DNA of 64,000 nt from Nocardia rosealba. GTDB lineage: Bacteria; Actinomycetota; Actinomycetes; Mycobacteriales; Mycobacteriaceae. The stretch lies in the NCBI RefSeq assembly GCF_020216065.1, contig NZ_JAIWNA010000009.1:62001-126000 (forward strand), in the 5' to 3' direction. A program made the position numbers and the translations under genes. This document shows positions 36,084 through 44,449 of this stretch, piece after piece. The notes under the pieces were generated by a model. That model saw only the letters and a program-made list of their open reading frames with translations. It was not told the DNA's origin and did no database searches. Every line of letters begins with the position of its first letter. Position 1 is the stretch's first letter.

Positions 36084-37898
36084 TCAGCGGTAGCCGATGA
36101 TGTCGAGGGTGGCGTCGCCGATTTCCTCGTTGTTCTGGCAAACGACCAAGATCGATGCGGGGACAGGGAGGAGTGTCGGCTGAGTCGCTTTGGGGCGGCA
36201 GGTGGCCTCGATGGGGACGGCGGTGGGGGAAGTCGGATTTCGGCGGGGCCAGCGCGAAAGCCGTAGTGAGGTGTCGTATTCCAGCGCGATGATCTCCTCG
36301 GCGAGGACATGGACAGCACCGCTGTTCGGGCTACTCGGCGACATCTCGGGAACTCGGGTGCGCGAGGTGCCGTCGTAGGTGGCCAGGTCGACATGGCTCT
36401 GGCGGGTCGTCGGGTCGAAGAGCCCGACGAGAAGGTCCGATCCGTCGGCGGCTGCGGCGAAGGGTGAACCCGAGGTCCGGAGTGGGGAGGTGGCGAGCTG
36501 GTCCGGTTTTTCGACGAGCATGTATGCGGGGTTGTCGGGAGTCCAGAAGTCGATGAGCGTCATGTTCTGTAGCAGCGTCAATGTGGGCTTGTTCGAGGGC
36601 GAGGCGGGGTAGTCGCGGTGGCCGATCACACCTCCCGTTGCGGTGTCGATCGCGATAACGCGCCATATCGAGCCGCCGCAGCGGAGCACTCGATAGACGG
36701 CATCGGCGGTGACGCGGGTACCGACATCGCTGGAGCGGCAACCGGATTCGGCTACGGGTGTCACCCATCGGCGGGCTGCGGTGCGGGCGTCGTATCCCTT
36801 GACGGCGGTGTCGGTTTCCACGATCAAGGTGTCCGAGGCGGGGGCCTCGAGGAGGCGCGCTGGGCTGTCGTGGTCGTCCGAGGTGAAATCCGTGTGGTCG
36901 TCCGAGGTCCACAGGATCTGGCCCGTGACGGCGTCGAAAGTGATGCGTCGGGTGCCGCTTCGACCCGTCCAGCGGGTCGTAACGATGGCACCGTCGGCGG
37001 CCGTGATGGCCGATCCGCGGTCGTATATCAATGTGCGGGTTCCGGATTGGGGTCTGCGCAGGTAGTGCCAGCGTGGTTCGCCGGTTGCGCCGTCGAAGGC
37101 CCGGAGGCCGTCGACGCCGATGACGAGGAAACCGGTGCCCGCCGCGATGACTTCACGTCCGGTCGCCTCGGGCCGGTTGTTCAGTGGCGGAAGCTGCAGT
37201 CGAAATGCTTCGGTGCCGAATCTGTCGGCTGCCGCCGGCACCGGGGTGGGGGCGGCGGTGCTGTGGTCGACGTTGAGCCTGTCGTCGCCGGCACGCACGG
37301 CGACCACGCTCACCGCAGCGGCGATCGCCAGCCCCGTCGCCATGGCCGCCGTCGAGGTGCCCCGGCGAAGTGTTCTTGCTACACCCATGTGAAAGGCGAG
37401 AGGCAGCACCAGGATTGAGCCGATCGCGACCAGTGCGAGCGCGCCGACCGAGGTGGTGAGTTGCTCGAAATACGGCATCTCGGTTCGCAGGGTGGTGTAG
37501 CTGCTCGGTAGGTGCTCGTTCCAGGACATCACGCCAAGGAAGCCGAGTACCAGTGCGACGGTTGCGGTGGCGCCGAGTTCCCATCGGTGATGAGTGCTCC
37601 ACAAGTCGGCCTGTCGTGAGCGGCCGGCGAACCATGCCGCGACGGCGATGGCCAGTACCAGCCCACCGGCCACGGCGGCGGCTCCTGCGACGTGGCCGGC
37701 TTGCGCGTACGTGTCCCTCACCGCGACCGGCGCCGTGCCGAATCGGCTGAAGAGGCCGAGAGCAGTTCCGCCGGTCAGGAGGCCGGCACCGACAGCTCCC
37801 ACCAGCGCTTTGTACCGTGCCGAGCGTCCTAGGTCGCGCGTAAGAGTCGGCAACGACGGGGACGGCCCCGTGCTCACTGCTGTTTCCGTGTCCCCCAC
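36084..37898 (-). CDS. Membrane protein with PQQ-like beta-propeller extracellular domain
   Basis: 604 aa from a GTG at 37898 with AGGAGGGG five bases upstream. Four to five hydrophobic segments lie in the first 210 residues (around 32-50, 70-90, 108-125, 150-168 and 183-202). A large extracellular domain follows with repeated 'W-x-G-T/S-G' style blades such as DAVTGQILWTSDD and DARTAARRWVTPV, typical of PQQ-binding-like propellers that do not necessarily bind PQQ. Paralogous proteins are common in Nocardia; function is unknown. It stands alone with 61 bases to the upstream unit. Confidence 0.75.
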   Translation of the reverse strand: MGDTETAVSTGPSPSLPTLTRDLGRSARYKALVGAVGAGLLTGGTALGLFSRFGTAPVAVRDTYAQAGHVAGAAAVAGGLVLAIAVAAWFAGRSRQADLWSTHHRWELGATATVALVLGFLGVMSWNEHLPSSYTTLRTEMPYFEQLTTSVGALALVAIGSILVLPLAFHMGVARTLRRGTSTAAMATGLAIAAAVSVVAVRAGDDRLNVDHSTAAPTPVPAAADRFGTEAFRLQLPPLNNRPEATGREVIAAGTGFLVIGVDGLRAFDGATGEPRWHYLRRPQSGTRTLIYDRGSAITAADGAIVTTRWTGRSGTRRITFDAVTGQILWTSDDHTDFTSDDHDSPARLLEAPASDTLIVETDTAVKGYDARTAARRWVTPVAESGCRSSDVGTRVTADAVYRVLRCGGSIWRVIAIDTATGGVIGHRDYPASPSNKPTLTLLQNMTLIDFWTPDNPAYMLVEKPDQLATSPLRTSGSPFAAAADGSDLLVGLFDPTTRQSHVDLATYDGTSRTRVPEMSPSSPNSGAVHVLAEEIIALEYDTSLRLSRWPRRNPTSPTAVPIEATCRPKATQPTLLPVPASILVVCQNNEEIGDATLDIIGYR

Positions 37899-37959
37899 GA
37901 AACCCCTCCTGACCGGCGCACTGGTGGCAGCTCGGCCTCGTTCAGCATATTCGGCGCGT

Positions 37960-39468
37960 CTATTGCCCGCCCGACAGCAGGTCGGCGAACTCGTTCTGCC
38001 CGCATTCTTCCGCCTGCACCGCGAGCAGCTGCCGCAACCGGACCGGAAGCTCGGTTCGTATCTCGCACAAGCCTTTCCACACCGACGAGTCCGTCGGAGT
38101 GAACGTGGCGACGAGGGCTTCGATGTCGCCGAACTCGTCGAGGAGGGTGAGGGACCGTGAGCGGGACGCGACGTCTTGGCGCAGGGCGATCTTCACCAAG
38201 GTTGTGGTGCAGTCGGCGGCCGGGGCGGCGGCCATCGCGGCGACGAAGCTGTCGTCGGGAAGGGTGCTGATCGCCGTGGCGAGAGTGTCGTGGGTGGATT
38301 CCGGGAGGATGTCGAGCAGCGGAAGGGCTTCGGGCCACAGGTTGTGGGTGGCGGCGGTCGCGACGGCGGTGGTGAGGGTGTCGGGCTGGTGCACGACAGG
38401 CAGCGAGGCGAAGCGTTGGCGTCCCTCGGGCTCGAGGGCGAGGGCTACGGGGAAGAGGGTTTCCCAGTGGTCGCGGGCCTGTTCGATGAGGGTGGTGAGG
38501 ACATCGTCGGGTTCGGTGGAAATCCGGGCGGCGACGGGCTGGAGTTGCGTGGGGGCGAGGTGTTCGGCGAGGGGGAGGAGGTCGAGCCAGAGGTTGTGGG
38601 TGAGGGCCAGGTCGGCGATCTTCGTGAGGACGGTGGGGTCCTGCATCAGCGGACGGGCGGCCAGTCGTTGCAGGCCGGCGGTTTTCATTCCCGCGGCGAC
38701 GGGGAGGAGGGTGTCCCAGGCATCCAGGGCGGTGACGGCGGCGAGGAGGCCGTCGAGGATTTCGACGTCCTGAGCGGCGACTTCGTCGGCCAGGTGCGAG
38801 CGTTGGGTGGGGCCGAGGGTGTCGAGCAGGGCGATGGCCTCGGGCCAGTGGCCCTCGGCGTTGGTGGCGTGGATGAGGCCGGGGAGGCGGTCGGTGATGA
38901 GCGACAGGAGGCGGTCGGCGGCGCTGGGGTCTTCGAGGTGGTAGCCGACGTGCAGGAGATCGATGTCGGCGGCGTGGGGCAGGGCTACGCGCAGGACGTC
39001 GTCGGGGACCGAGGTGGCCAGGCGGCCCATGGTGAGATAGTCGCGGCGGCTGAGCAGTTCGCGGGCGACGTCGGCGGCCATGCGGTCGGGGATCTCGGCG
39101 ATCACCTCGGCGGCGCGGCGGGGGTCGAGCGTGACGGCGACGTCGGCGAGGAATGTGGGCGACAGGGCACTGGCGATGGCGACGGCGCGGGCCGGGTCGA
39201 CGGAACCGGCGATGGCGGCGGCGAGGACCGGGCCGAACGCGGCTTCGGTGATCTTGGCGGCGAGGGTCGGCGGCACCAATTTGGCTGCGGCGGCCGTCTT
39301 TTGCATGCGACGGGCCTCGCGGGCCGAGACCTGGTCACTGATCTGTTCGCGGAAGGCGCGCAGGGCAGACGGGGGGAGCGCGGCGAGGAATTCGAGGTCG
39401 GCGGCGGGGCGGTCGAGCGCTGCGGACAGGCGGGCGATCTCGGCGGCGGTGTGGTGGGACGCGGTCAT
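37960..39468 (-). CDS. Helical-repeat protein of unknown function (MgtE-N-like)
   Basis: 502 aa from ATG 39468, four-base overlap with the small gene upstream. It is almost entirely alpha-helical. From about residue 100 on there are units of about 40-50 residues, several carrying 'THNLW-x2-LLPL' or 'AWDTLLPVA', ending in Leu/Pro turns; one early part (DPRRAAEVIAEIPDRMAADVA) resembles the MgtE N-terminal superhelix. No signal peptide and no catalytic motif. Probably a cytosolic scaffold. I do not know a characterised homologue. Confidence 0.7.
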   Translation of the reverse strand: MTASHHTAAEIARLSAALDRPAADLEFLAALPPSALRAFREQISDQVSAREARRMQKTAAAAKLVPPTLAAKITEAAFGPVLAAAIAGSVDPARAVAIASALSPTFLADVAVTLDPRRAAEVIAEIPDRMAADVARELLSRRDYLTMGRLATSVPDDVLRVALPHAADIDLLHVGYHLEDPSAADRLLSLITDRLPGLIHATNAEGHWPEAIALLDTLGPTQRSHLADEVAAQDVEILDGLLAAVTALDAWDTLLPVAAGMKTAGLQRLAARPLMQDPTVLTKIADLALTHNLWLDLLPLAEHLAPTQLQPVAARISTEPDDVLTTLIEQARDHWETLFPVALALEPEGRQRFASLPVVHQPDTLTTAVATAATHNLWPEALPLLDILPESTHDTLATAISTLPDDSFVAAMAAAPAADCTTTLVKIALRQDVASRSRSLTLLDEFGDIEALVATFTPTDSSVWKGLCEIRTELPVRLRQLLAVQAEECGQNEFADLLSGGQ

Positions 39469-39680
39469 AGTCCGAGCACCTTCTTCACGGCGGGGCGGGC
39501 CAGGCGGGGGATGAGACGCATGCCGGAGTCGAGAGCGTCGTCGAGGGCGGCTTTGCGCTGGTCGAGGGCGGCCTGGACATAGGTGTTCAGGGTGGCGAAC
39601 TCGTCGGGCGTGAGGGTGGCGAACTCGGATGGGGGTGGGGTGCCGAGCGTGGTGGTGAGCTGGTGCAGGGCGTCCGGCAC
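39465..39680 (-). CDS. Small conserved-type protein preceding the helical-repeat gene
   Basis: 71 aa from the GTG at 39680, chosen because GGAGA lies nine bases upstream and upstream residues lose coding character (Ser/Arg/His-rich). It has an amphipathic helix in the middle (DEFATLNTYVQAALDQRKAA) and a basic C-terminus. It is translationally coupled (ATGA) to the helical-repeat gene and probably its partner. Family not recognised. Confidence 0.6.
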   Translation of the reverse strand: MPDALHQLTTTLGTPPPSEFATLTPDEFATLNTYVQAALDQRKAALDDALDSGMRLIPRLARPAVKKVLGL

Positions 39681-40103
39681 AGGCCGTCTCCATTCGATGC
39701 GGTACGGATGTCGGTGCGGGTGACGATACTGGGGGTGGGAACAGATCGGCATTTGTGAAAGATTCGAAAATGATTCGCGCAGTGTGAAATTCGGCTGATC
39801 TTCAGTGGAGGATGTGCGACTGCTTGCCTCGGAGACCGATTGCGCGGTCACGGAGGATGCGGATCGAGCTGGACGGACAAGGCTGTCGGCATGACTGGGC
39901 CGGGGAGTCGCAGCGGCCTCTCGCGGCACGGAACCGGTGCAACGGTGATGTGCCGACAAGTCCTCCGATCGAGATCGCAGCGTGATGGTTGCGCGATCGT
40001 CCGGCATGCGGGATGCTTTTCCGACCGCACGTCATGCGTGCGGCGTGACATTTCCGCGACCATTTCGTAATGTAGCGGTGACCTTGTCCTCTACGAGTAG
40101 CTG
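39681..40103. other. Intergenic region without a convincing gene
   Basis: About 420 bases between a minus-strand pair and a plus-strand secreted protein, so it should hold two divergent promoters. Short frames on both strands lack ribosome-binding sites and family resemblance. The part 39745-39790 is locally AT-richer and may be promoter sequence. Confidence 0.4.
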
Positions 40104-40736
40104 GTGATCGACATCGTGCGTGGTCAACATCGCAAACCGGCGCCGCCGCGTGGGCGCGCTCAGCTTGCCGTGTGGAGTGTCGCTGCGACAGTCCCGGCCA
40201 TGCTGTGGATGACGATCCGGCCGGGACCTGCGGTCCAGGAGGCTGCCGCGGTCGAACCGCAGACCACCTCGACGGTCGACCCCGATCCGATCGCCGCCGC
40301 AGCCGCATTCGTGGAACCCGAGCCGGCACCGGTGTCCGCCCATGACGAATCGGCGACGCTGTCGCTGATCCATGCCACCACCCCGTGTGACACCGAGTGG
40401 AAGGGCGTGCAGCCGCACGTGGCGCAGGTGAGCCACCTGCTGCAGAAGATGTTCGGTATCAGCGATATCGGCGGGGCGCACGGCCGCTACGACGGTGACC
40501 ACGGAGCCGGGCTCGCGCTCGACGTGATGACCAGCGGCGGCGTCGGCGACGCGATCGCCGAATTCGTGCTGGCCAACAAGGAGCGCTTCGGCGTCACCTA
40601 CGTGATCTGGAAGCAGCGCTACAACGACGGCGGCGGCTGGTCGTTCATGGAAGACCGTGGCAGCCCCACCCAGAATCACTACGACCACGTGCACATCTCG
40701 TTCGAATCTTCGGGCGCCACGAATATTTCCTGCTGA
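40104..40736 (+). CDS. Secreted M15-like peptidase (D-Ala-D-Ala carboxypeptidase fold)
   Basis: 210 aa from GTG 40104; GTG 40116 is equally possible. An N-terminal hydrophobic segment (about 21-38) after a basic start acts as signal or anchor. A Pro/Ala/Glu linker follows, then a C-terminal domain with GDHGAGLALDVMT and YDHVHISF, the H-x6-D and H-x-H zinc pattern of VanY/M15 peptidases (also annotated as an ARB_07466-like domain). It would act on peptidoglycan stem peptides outside the membrane. Two cysteines (in CDTEW and the C-terminal SC) could pair. Confidence 0.72.
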   Translation: MIDIVRGQHRKPAPPRGRAQLAVWSVAATVPAMLWMTIRPGPAVQEAAAVEPQTTSTVDPDPIAAAAAFVEPEPAPVSAHDESATLSLIHATTPCDTEWKGVQPHVAQVSHLLQKMFGISDIGGAHGRYDGDHGAGLALDVMTSGGVGDAIAEFVLANKERFGVTYVIWKQRYNDGGGWSFMEDRGSPTQNHYDHVHISFESSGATNISC

Positions 40737-40840
40737 AATCTGTTGCTACCAGCGGTTTCGCGGATTTCCATCGCCGTGGAATCGTGCCGTATCGGCCGAA
40801 CCGGGCGACAGGGGCGTGCTGAATCGACCATGATCGATAG

Positions 40841-41374
40841 ATGGCCCCCAACAGCGCGAAATTCTTGTTCAGCAACGGCACCGACGACCGGGTGTCGCTT
40901 TTCGACGACGGGCGTGTGAAGGTCTGGTCGACCACTCATCTCTGGTCCGAAATGGGCCGCGAACGGCACAATGCGCTGGGCGAGACGGTACTGCTCGGAA
41001 TCGGGCGCACACTCGACGTACCGGGACCGGTGGACCGGCGCCAGACCTGTGATGCCGAATTCGCCCTGACACCCGAGCTCGGACACACGGTCGCCGCGAC
41101 CGTGGCGGCCGACAACGGCACGTTCGTACAGTTCTTTCATGACGGGACCATCGCGGTCGGCAACGACGGGCGCGATGTGGCGACGGTGTTCAACGCGGGC
41201 CGTGAAGCGACCTCCGAGCGAGGCGTGAACGGGGTCGGCGGGTCGGTGATGGTGACCTTCGGTGGCAGCTATCGGCCGAAGACGGTGCGTGAGAGCGACT
41301 ACCAGGTCGAGCTCAGCGAAGCGACGGCTCCCCGGCCGAACCGGCTGTACAAGGACGAGTTCCTCGTGAAATAG
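40841..41374 (+). CDS. Hypothetical protein, strand-rich
   Basis: 177 aa with no signal peptide or membrane segment. It is rich in short strands and turns with Gly/Asp (VSLFDDGRVKVW and FFHDGTIAVGNDGRD), suggesting an all-beta fold with an internal repeat: a 'DDGRVKVW' and a 'HDGTIAVG' strand occupy equivalent places in the two halves. Family not recognised. Single gene between a secreted peptidase and an SDR gene. Confidence 0.6.
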   Translation: MAPNSAKFLFSNGTDDRVSLFDDGRVKVWSTTHLWSEMGRERHNALGETVLLGIGRTLDVPGPVDRRQTCDAEFALTPELGHTVAATVAADNGTFVQFFHDGTIAVGNDGRDVATVFNAGREATSERGVNGVGGSVMVTFGGSYRPKTVRESDYQVELSEATAPRPNRLYKDEFLVK

Positions 41375-41437
41375 CCCCGAATCGCCCCTGCGCTCGTACG
41401 GTGTAAACGGCAGGGGTTCGGCAGAAGGATTCGTGGC

Positions 41438-42166
41438 ATGGGACGGTTGACAGGCAAGGTCGCGGTGATCAGCGGCGGTGCGCGGGGCATGGGCGCCGCG
41501 CACGCGCGCCGGTTCGTCGACGAGGGCGCGTCGGTGGTGATCGGCGACGTGCTCGACGACGAAGGTGCCGCTCTCGCAAGCGAACTCGGTGTGCGGTATC
41601 AGCACCTCGATGTCCGCGAGCCGGAGCAGTGGCAGGCGGTGGTGCGCACGGCGGTCGAAGAGTTCGGCGGGCTGCATGTGCTGGTGAACAACGCCGGGAT
41701 CGTCAACGGCAACCTGCTCGTCGACTTCGCGCTCGAGGAATGGCAGCGCATCATCGACATCAACCTCACCGGCACGTTCCTCGGCATGCAGGCGGCGGTC
41801 CCCGCGATGACCGGCGGCGGGTCGATCGTCAATATTTCCTCGGTCGAGGGGATGCGGGGAAGCCCTGGGCTGCACGGGTATACGGCGACGAAGTTCGCGG
41901 TCCGTGGACTCACCAAGTCGGCGGCGCTGGAACTCGCGCCGCAGGGGATCCGCGTCAACTCAGTCCATCCGGGTCTCATCAGCACCCCGATGACCGAGGG
42001 AATTCCGGCCGACTTCCTGCAGATTCCGCTGGCTCGCGCGGCCCAGCCCGACGAGGTGTCGGCGCTGGTCGCCTACCTGGCCTCCGACGAGTCCTCGTAT
42101 TCGACGGGCGCGGAGTTCGTGGTCGACGGCGGACTCACCGTCGGCGTGCCGCACAAGAGCTTCTGA
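41438..42166 (+). CDS. Short-chain dehydrogenase/reductase (SDR)
   Basis: 242 aa, a classical SDR. It has the nucleotide loop SGGARGMG (12-19), NNAG (84-87), catalytic serine in NISS (132-135) and YTATK (Y148, K152). D37 after the second strand favours NAD(H). Overall resemblance is to 3-alpha(20-beta)-hydroxysteroid dehydrogenase-like enzymes of actinobacteria, which reduce keto groups of steroids or other hydrophobic alcohols; the substrate is not determinable. Followed by a strong hairpin and a convergent gene. Confidence 0.88.
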   Translation: MGRLTGKVAVISGGARGMGAAHARRFVDEGASVVIGDVLDDEGAALASELGVRYQHLDVREPEQWQAVVRTAVEEFGGLHVLVNNAGIVNGNLLVDFALEEWQRIIDINLTGTFLGMQAAVPAMTGGGSIVNISSVEGMRGSPGLHGYTATKFAVRGLTKSAALELAPQGIRVNSVHPGLISTPMTEGIPADFLQIPLARAAQPDEVSALVAYLASDESSYSTGAEFVVDGGLTVGVPHKSF

Positions 42167-42214
42167 CATCGGATCGCCGGGCGCCTCGGCGAGAGCTCTG
42201 CGCGGTTGCCTCGA

Positions 42215-42242
42215 GGGGTGCCGTCGGTGGCGACGGCACCCC
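42215..42242. terminator. Hairpin terminator between SDR and ppnP
   Basis: Perfect 12-bp stem GGGGTGCCGTCG (42215-42226) / CGACGGCACCCC (42231-42242) with GTGG loop, placed between the convergent 3' ends. Probably serves both strands; no U-tract. Confidence 0.8.
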
Positions 42243-42248
42243 GGGGGA

Positions 42249-42560
42249 TCAGCCGTAGTGGCAGATGTAGTGCATGGTGTCGACGACCTCGATGTCGAAC
42301 GAGCTGTCGCCGGGGACCTTGAACGACTCGCCCGCACGGTAGGTGATCGGGGTGGAGTCGCCGGCCAGGGTCACCTTCGCCTCGCCCGCGACCAGTTCCA
42401 TGATCTCCGGGGCGCTGGTGGTGAAGGTCAGGCTGGACGGCTGGATGACACCCACCGACTTCGAGGTGCCGTCGGGCAGCTCGAGGCTGTAGCTGACACA
42501 CTTGCCGTCGAAGTACACATTGGCCTTCTTGCTGACGGAGACGTTCTCGAACTTCGACAT
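42249..42560 (-). CDS. ppnP: Pyrimidine/purine nucleoside phosphorylase (cupin, DUF1255)
   Basis: 103 aa, full family length. A single cupin barrel: YFDGKCVSYSLELPDGTSK opening, then GEAKVTLAGD, then the ending YRAGESFKVPGDSSFDIEV, as in E. coli PpnP (YaiE). The enzyme phosphorolyses a broad range of nucleosides to base and ribose-1-phosphate in the cytosol. Single gene between the SDR terminator and lipA. Confidence 0.9.
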   Translation of the reverse strand: MSKFENVSVSKKANVYFDGKCVSYSLELPDGTSKSVGVIQPSSLTFTTSAPEIMELVAGEAKVTLAGDSTPITYRAGESFKVPGDSSFDIEVVDTMHYICHYG

Positions 42561-42597
42561 GGGTCCTTCCGGGGGATGAGGGGACCCTTAGTCTAGG

Positions 42598-43620
42598 TCA
42601 GCTGCCGTAGCGGGCCAGGACCGAGCTGGCTTCCTGGGAGGCGGTGCCTTCCTGGGCGAGGTGGGCCATGGCTTCGGGGATTTCGCGGCCGTGGTGGGTC
42701 ATGGCCTGGGCGTAGAGGCGGCCGGCTCGGTAGGAGGAGCGGACGAGGGGGCCTGCCATGACGCCTGCGAAGCCGAGTTGTTCGGCGACCTTGGAGTGTT
42801 CGACGAATTCCTCGGGCTTCACCCAGCGGTCCACCGGGTGGTGGCGCGGGGACGGGCGAAGGTACTGGGTGATGGTGAGGATGTCGCAGCCTGCTTCGTG
42901 CAGGTCGCGCATGGCCTCGGTGACCTCGTCAGGGGTCTCGCCCATGCCGAGGATGAGGTTGGACTTGGTGACCAGGCCTGCCTCGCGGGCCGCGGTGATC
43001 ACCGAGAGGGAACGCTCGTAGCGGAAAGCGGGGCGGATGCGCTTGAAGATGCGCGGCACCGTTTCCAGGTTGTGGGCGAGCACCTCGGGACGGGTGGAGA
43101 ACACCTCGGCGAGCTGGTCGGGGTCGGCGTTGAAGTCGGGGATGAGCAGCTCGACACCGGTGCCGGGGTTGAGGGCCTTGATGGCGCGCACGGTTTCGGC
43201 GTAGAGCCAGGCGCCGCCGTCGTCGAGGTCGTCGCGGGCCACACCGGTGATGGTGGAGTAGCGCAGGCCCATGGCCTGCACGCTTTCGGCGACGCGGCGG
43301 GGTTCGTCGCGGTCGAGGGCGGCGGGCTTGCCGGTGTCGATCTGGCAGAAGTCGCAGCGGCGGGTGCACTGTTCGCCGCCGATGAGGAAGGTGGCCTCAC
43401 GGTCTTCCCAGCATTCGAAGATGTTGGGGCAGCCCGCTTCCTCGCAGACGGTGTGCAGGCCTTCGCGTTTCACCAGGCCCTTGAGTTCGCTGTACTCGGG
43501 GCCCATGGTGGCGCGGGTGCGAATCCACTTGGGTTTGCGTTCGATCGGCGTTTCCGCGTTGCGCGCCTCGATGCGCAGCAGCTTGCGTCCGGCGGGGGCA
43601 GAGGCGTCTACGGAGCTCAC
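42598..43620 (-). CDS. lipA: Lipoyl synthase
   Basis: 340 aa from GTG 43620. The auxiliary-cluster cysteines C59-x4-C64-x5-C70 (CEEAGCPNIFEC) and radical-SAM cysteines C85-x3-C89-x2-C92 (CTRRCDFC) are both intact, and the C-terminal RSSYRAGR serine ligand is present. It inserts two sulfurs into octanoyl groups on E2 and GcvH lipoyl domains. Its start overlaps the lipB stop (GTGA), and its targets sucB and the glycine-cleavage gene gcvT are in the same window. Confidence 0.97.
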   Translation of the reverse strand: MSSVDASAPAGRKLLRIEARNAETPIERKPKWIRTRATMGPEYSELKGLVKREGLHTVCEEAGCPNIFECWEDREATFLIGGEQCTRRCDFCQIDTGKPAALDRDEPRRVAESVQAMGLRYSTITGVARDDLDDGGAWLYAETVRAIKALNPGTGVELLIPDFNADPDQLAEVFSTRPEVLAHNLETVPRIFKRIRPAFRYERSLSVITAAREAGLVTKSNLILGMGETPDEVTEAMRDLHEAGCDILTITQYLRPSPRHHPVDRWVKPEEFVEHSKVAEQLGFAGVMAGPLVRSSYRAGRLYAQAMTHHGREIPEAMAHLAQEGTASQEASSVLARYGS

Positions 43621-44366
43621 TGCACCGACTCTACGCTCGGGGCCCGCTCGGGCGCGGGGGCGGTGGTGCGATCGATGTCATGCGGGCGGACGGGAATTTC
43701 TCCGTCGAGCGCGGCAACAATCGCAGTGGCGACGAGCGGCTTCAGTTCGGCGACGGTGACCTCGCGGCTCAGCTCTCGGGTGAGGGTGGTGACACCCGCG
43801 TCCTTGATGCCGCAGGGCACGATGGCCTGGAAACCGTCGAGGGCGGAGTTGCAGTTGAGCGAGATGCCGTGCAGGGCGACGCCGCGTTGCACGCGGACCC
43901 CGATCGCGGCGATCTTGCGTTCGGCGAAGTAGTCGGTGGCGGGCAACCACACTCCCGACCGGCCCTCGACCCGTCCGCAGGTGATGCCGAGACCCGAGAT
44001 CACGTCGATCAGTGCCTCTTCGAGACGACGCACGTACTGCACCACATCGACCGGTTCGGCCAGCCGGATGATCGGGTAGCCGACGAGCTGCCCCGGTCCG
44101 TGCCAGGTGATCTTGCCGCCCCGGTCGACCTGCACCACCGGGCTGCCGTCGATGGGCAGATCGTCGGCCTCGGTGCGGCGGCCCGCGGTGTAGACCGACG
44201 GGTGCTCCAGCAGTAGCAACCGGTCGGAGCCCTCGCCTGCGGCGCGTTCGTCGGCGATCTGCCGTTGCAGCTCCCAGGCGGCGTGGTAATCGATGAGTCC
44301 GAGATCCTCGACCACGATCGGGGTCGTATCGAATCGGGCGGACGCGGAGGGGCGCGTGTCGTTCAC
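43617..44366 (-). CDS. lipB: Octanoyl-[ACP]:protein octanoyltransferase
   Basis: 249 aa from GTG 44366 with AGG upstream; longer frames add Arg/Pro-rich non-coding-like sequence. Motifs: RGGKITWHGPGQLVGYPI (lipoate-binding pocket), IGVRVQRGVALHGISLNCN and VPCGIKDAGVTTL, which carries the catalytic cysteine and, earlier, the lysine (in AERKIAAIG) of the Cys/Lys pair. It moves octanoate from ACP to apo-E2/GcvH before LipA acts. It keeps the order lipB-lipA seen in mycobacteria. Confidence 0.96.
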   Translation of the reverse strand: MNDTRPSASARFDTTPIVVEDLGLIDYHAAWELQRQIADERAAGEGSDRLLLLEHPSVYTAGRRTEADDLPIDGSPVVQVDRGGKITWHGPGQLVGYPIIRLAEPVDVVQYVRRLEEALIDVISGLGITCGRVEGRSGVWLPATDYFAERKIAAIGVRVQRGVALHGISLNCNSALDGFQAIVPCGIKDAGVTTLTRELSREVTVAELKPLVATAIVAALDGEIPVRPHDIDRTTAPAPERAPSVESVQ

Positions 44367-44449
44367 GAACCTGACGTTACGCCCGGGGACCGACGACGCC
44401 AACGGACGGTCGGGCCGCCGTGTCGCACGGTTGCCGAGAGGACGCGGGG

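Noticed and set aside
38176..39582. A 468-codon plus-strand frame opposite the helical-repeat gene
   Set aside because: Very Gly/Glu-rich shadow with no motifs; the minus-strand gene has a consistent helical pattern and coupled neighbour.
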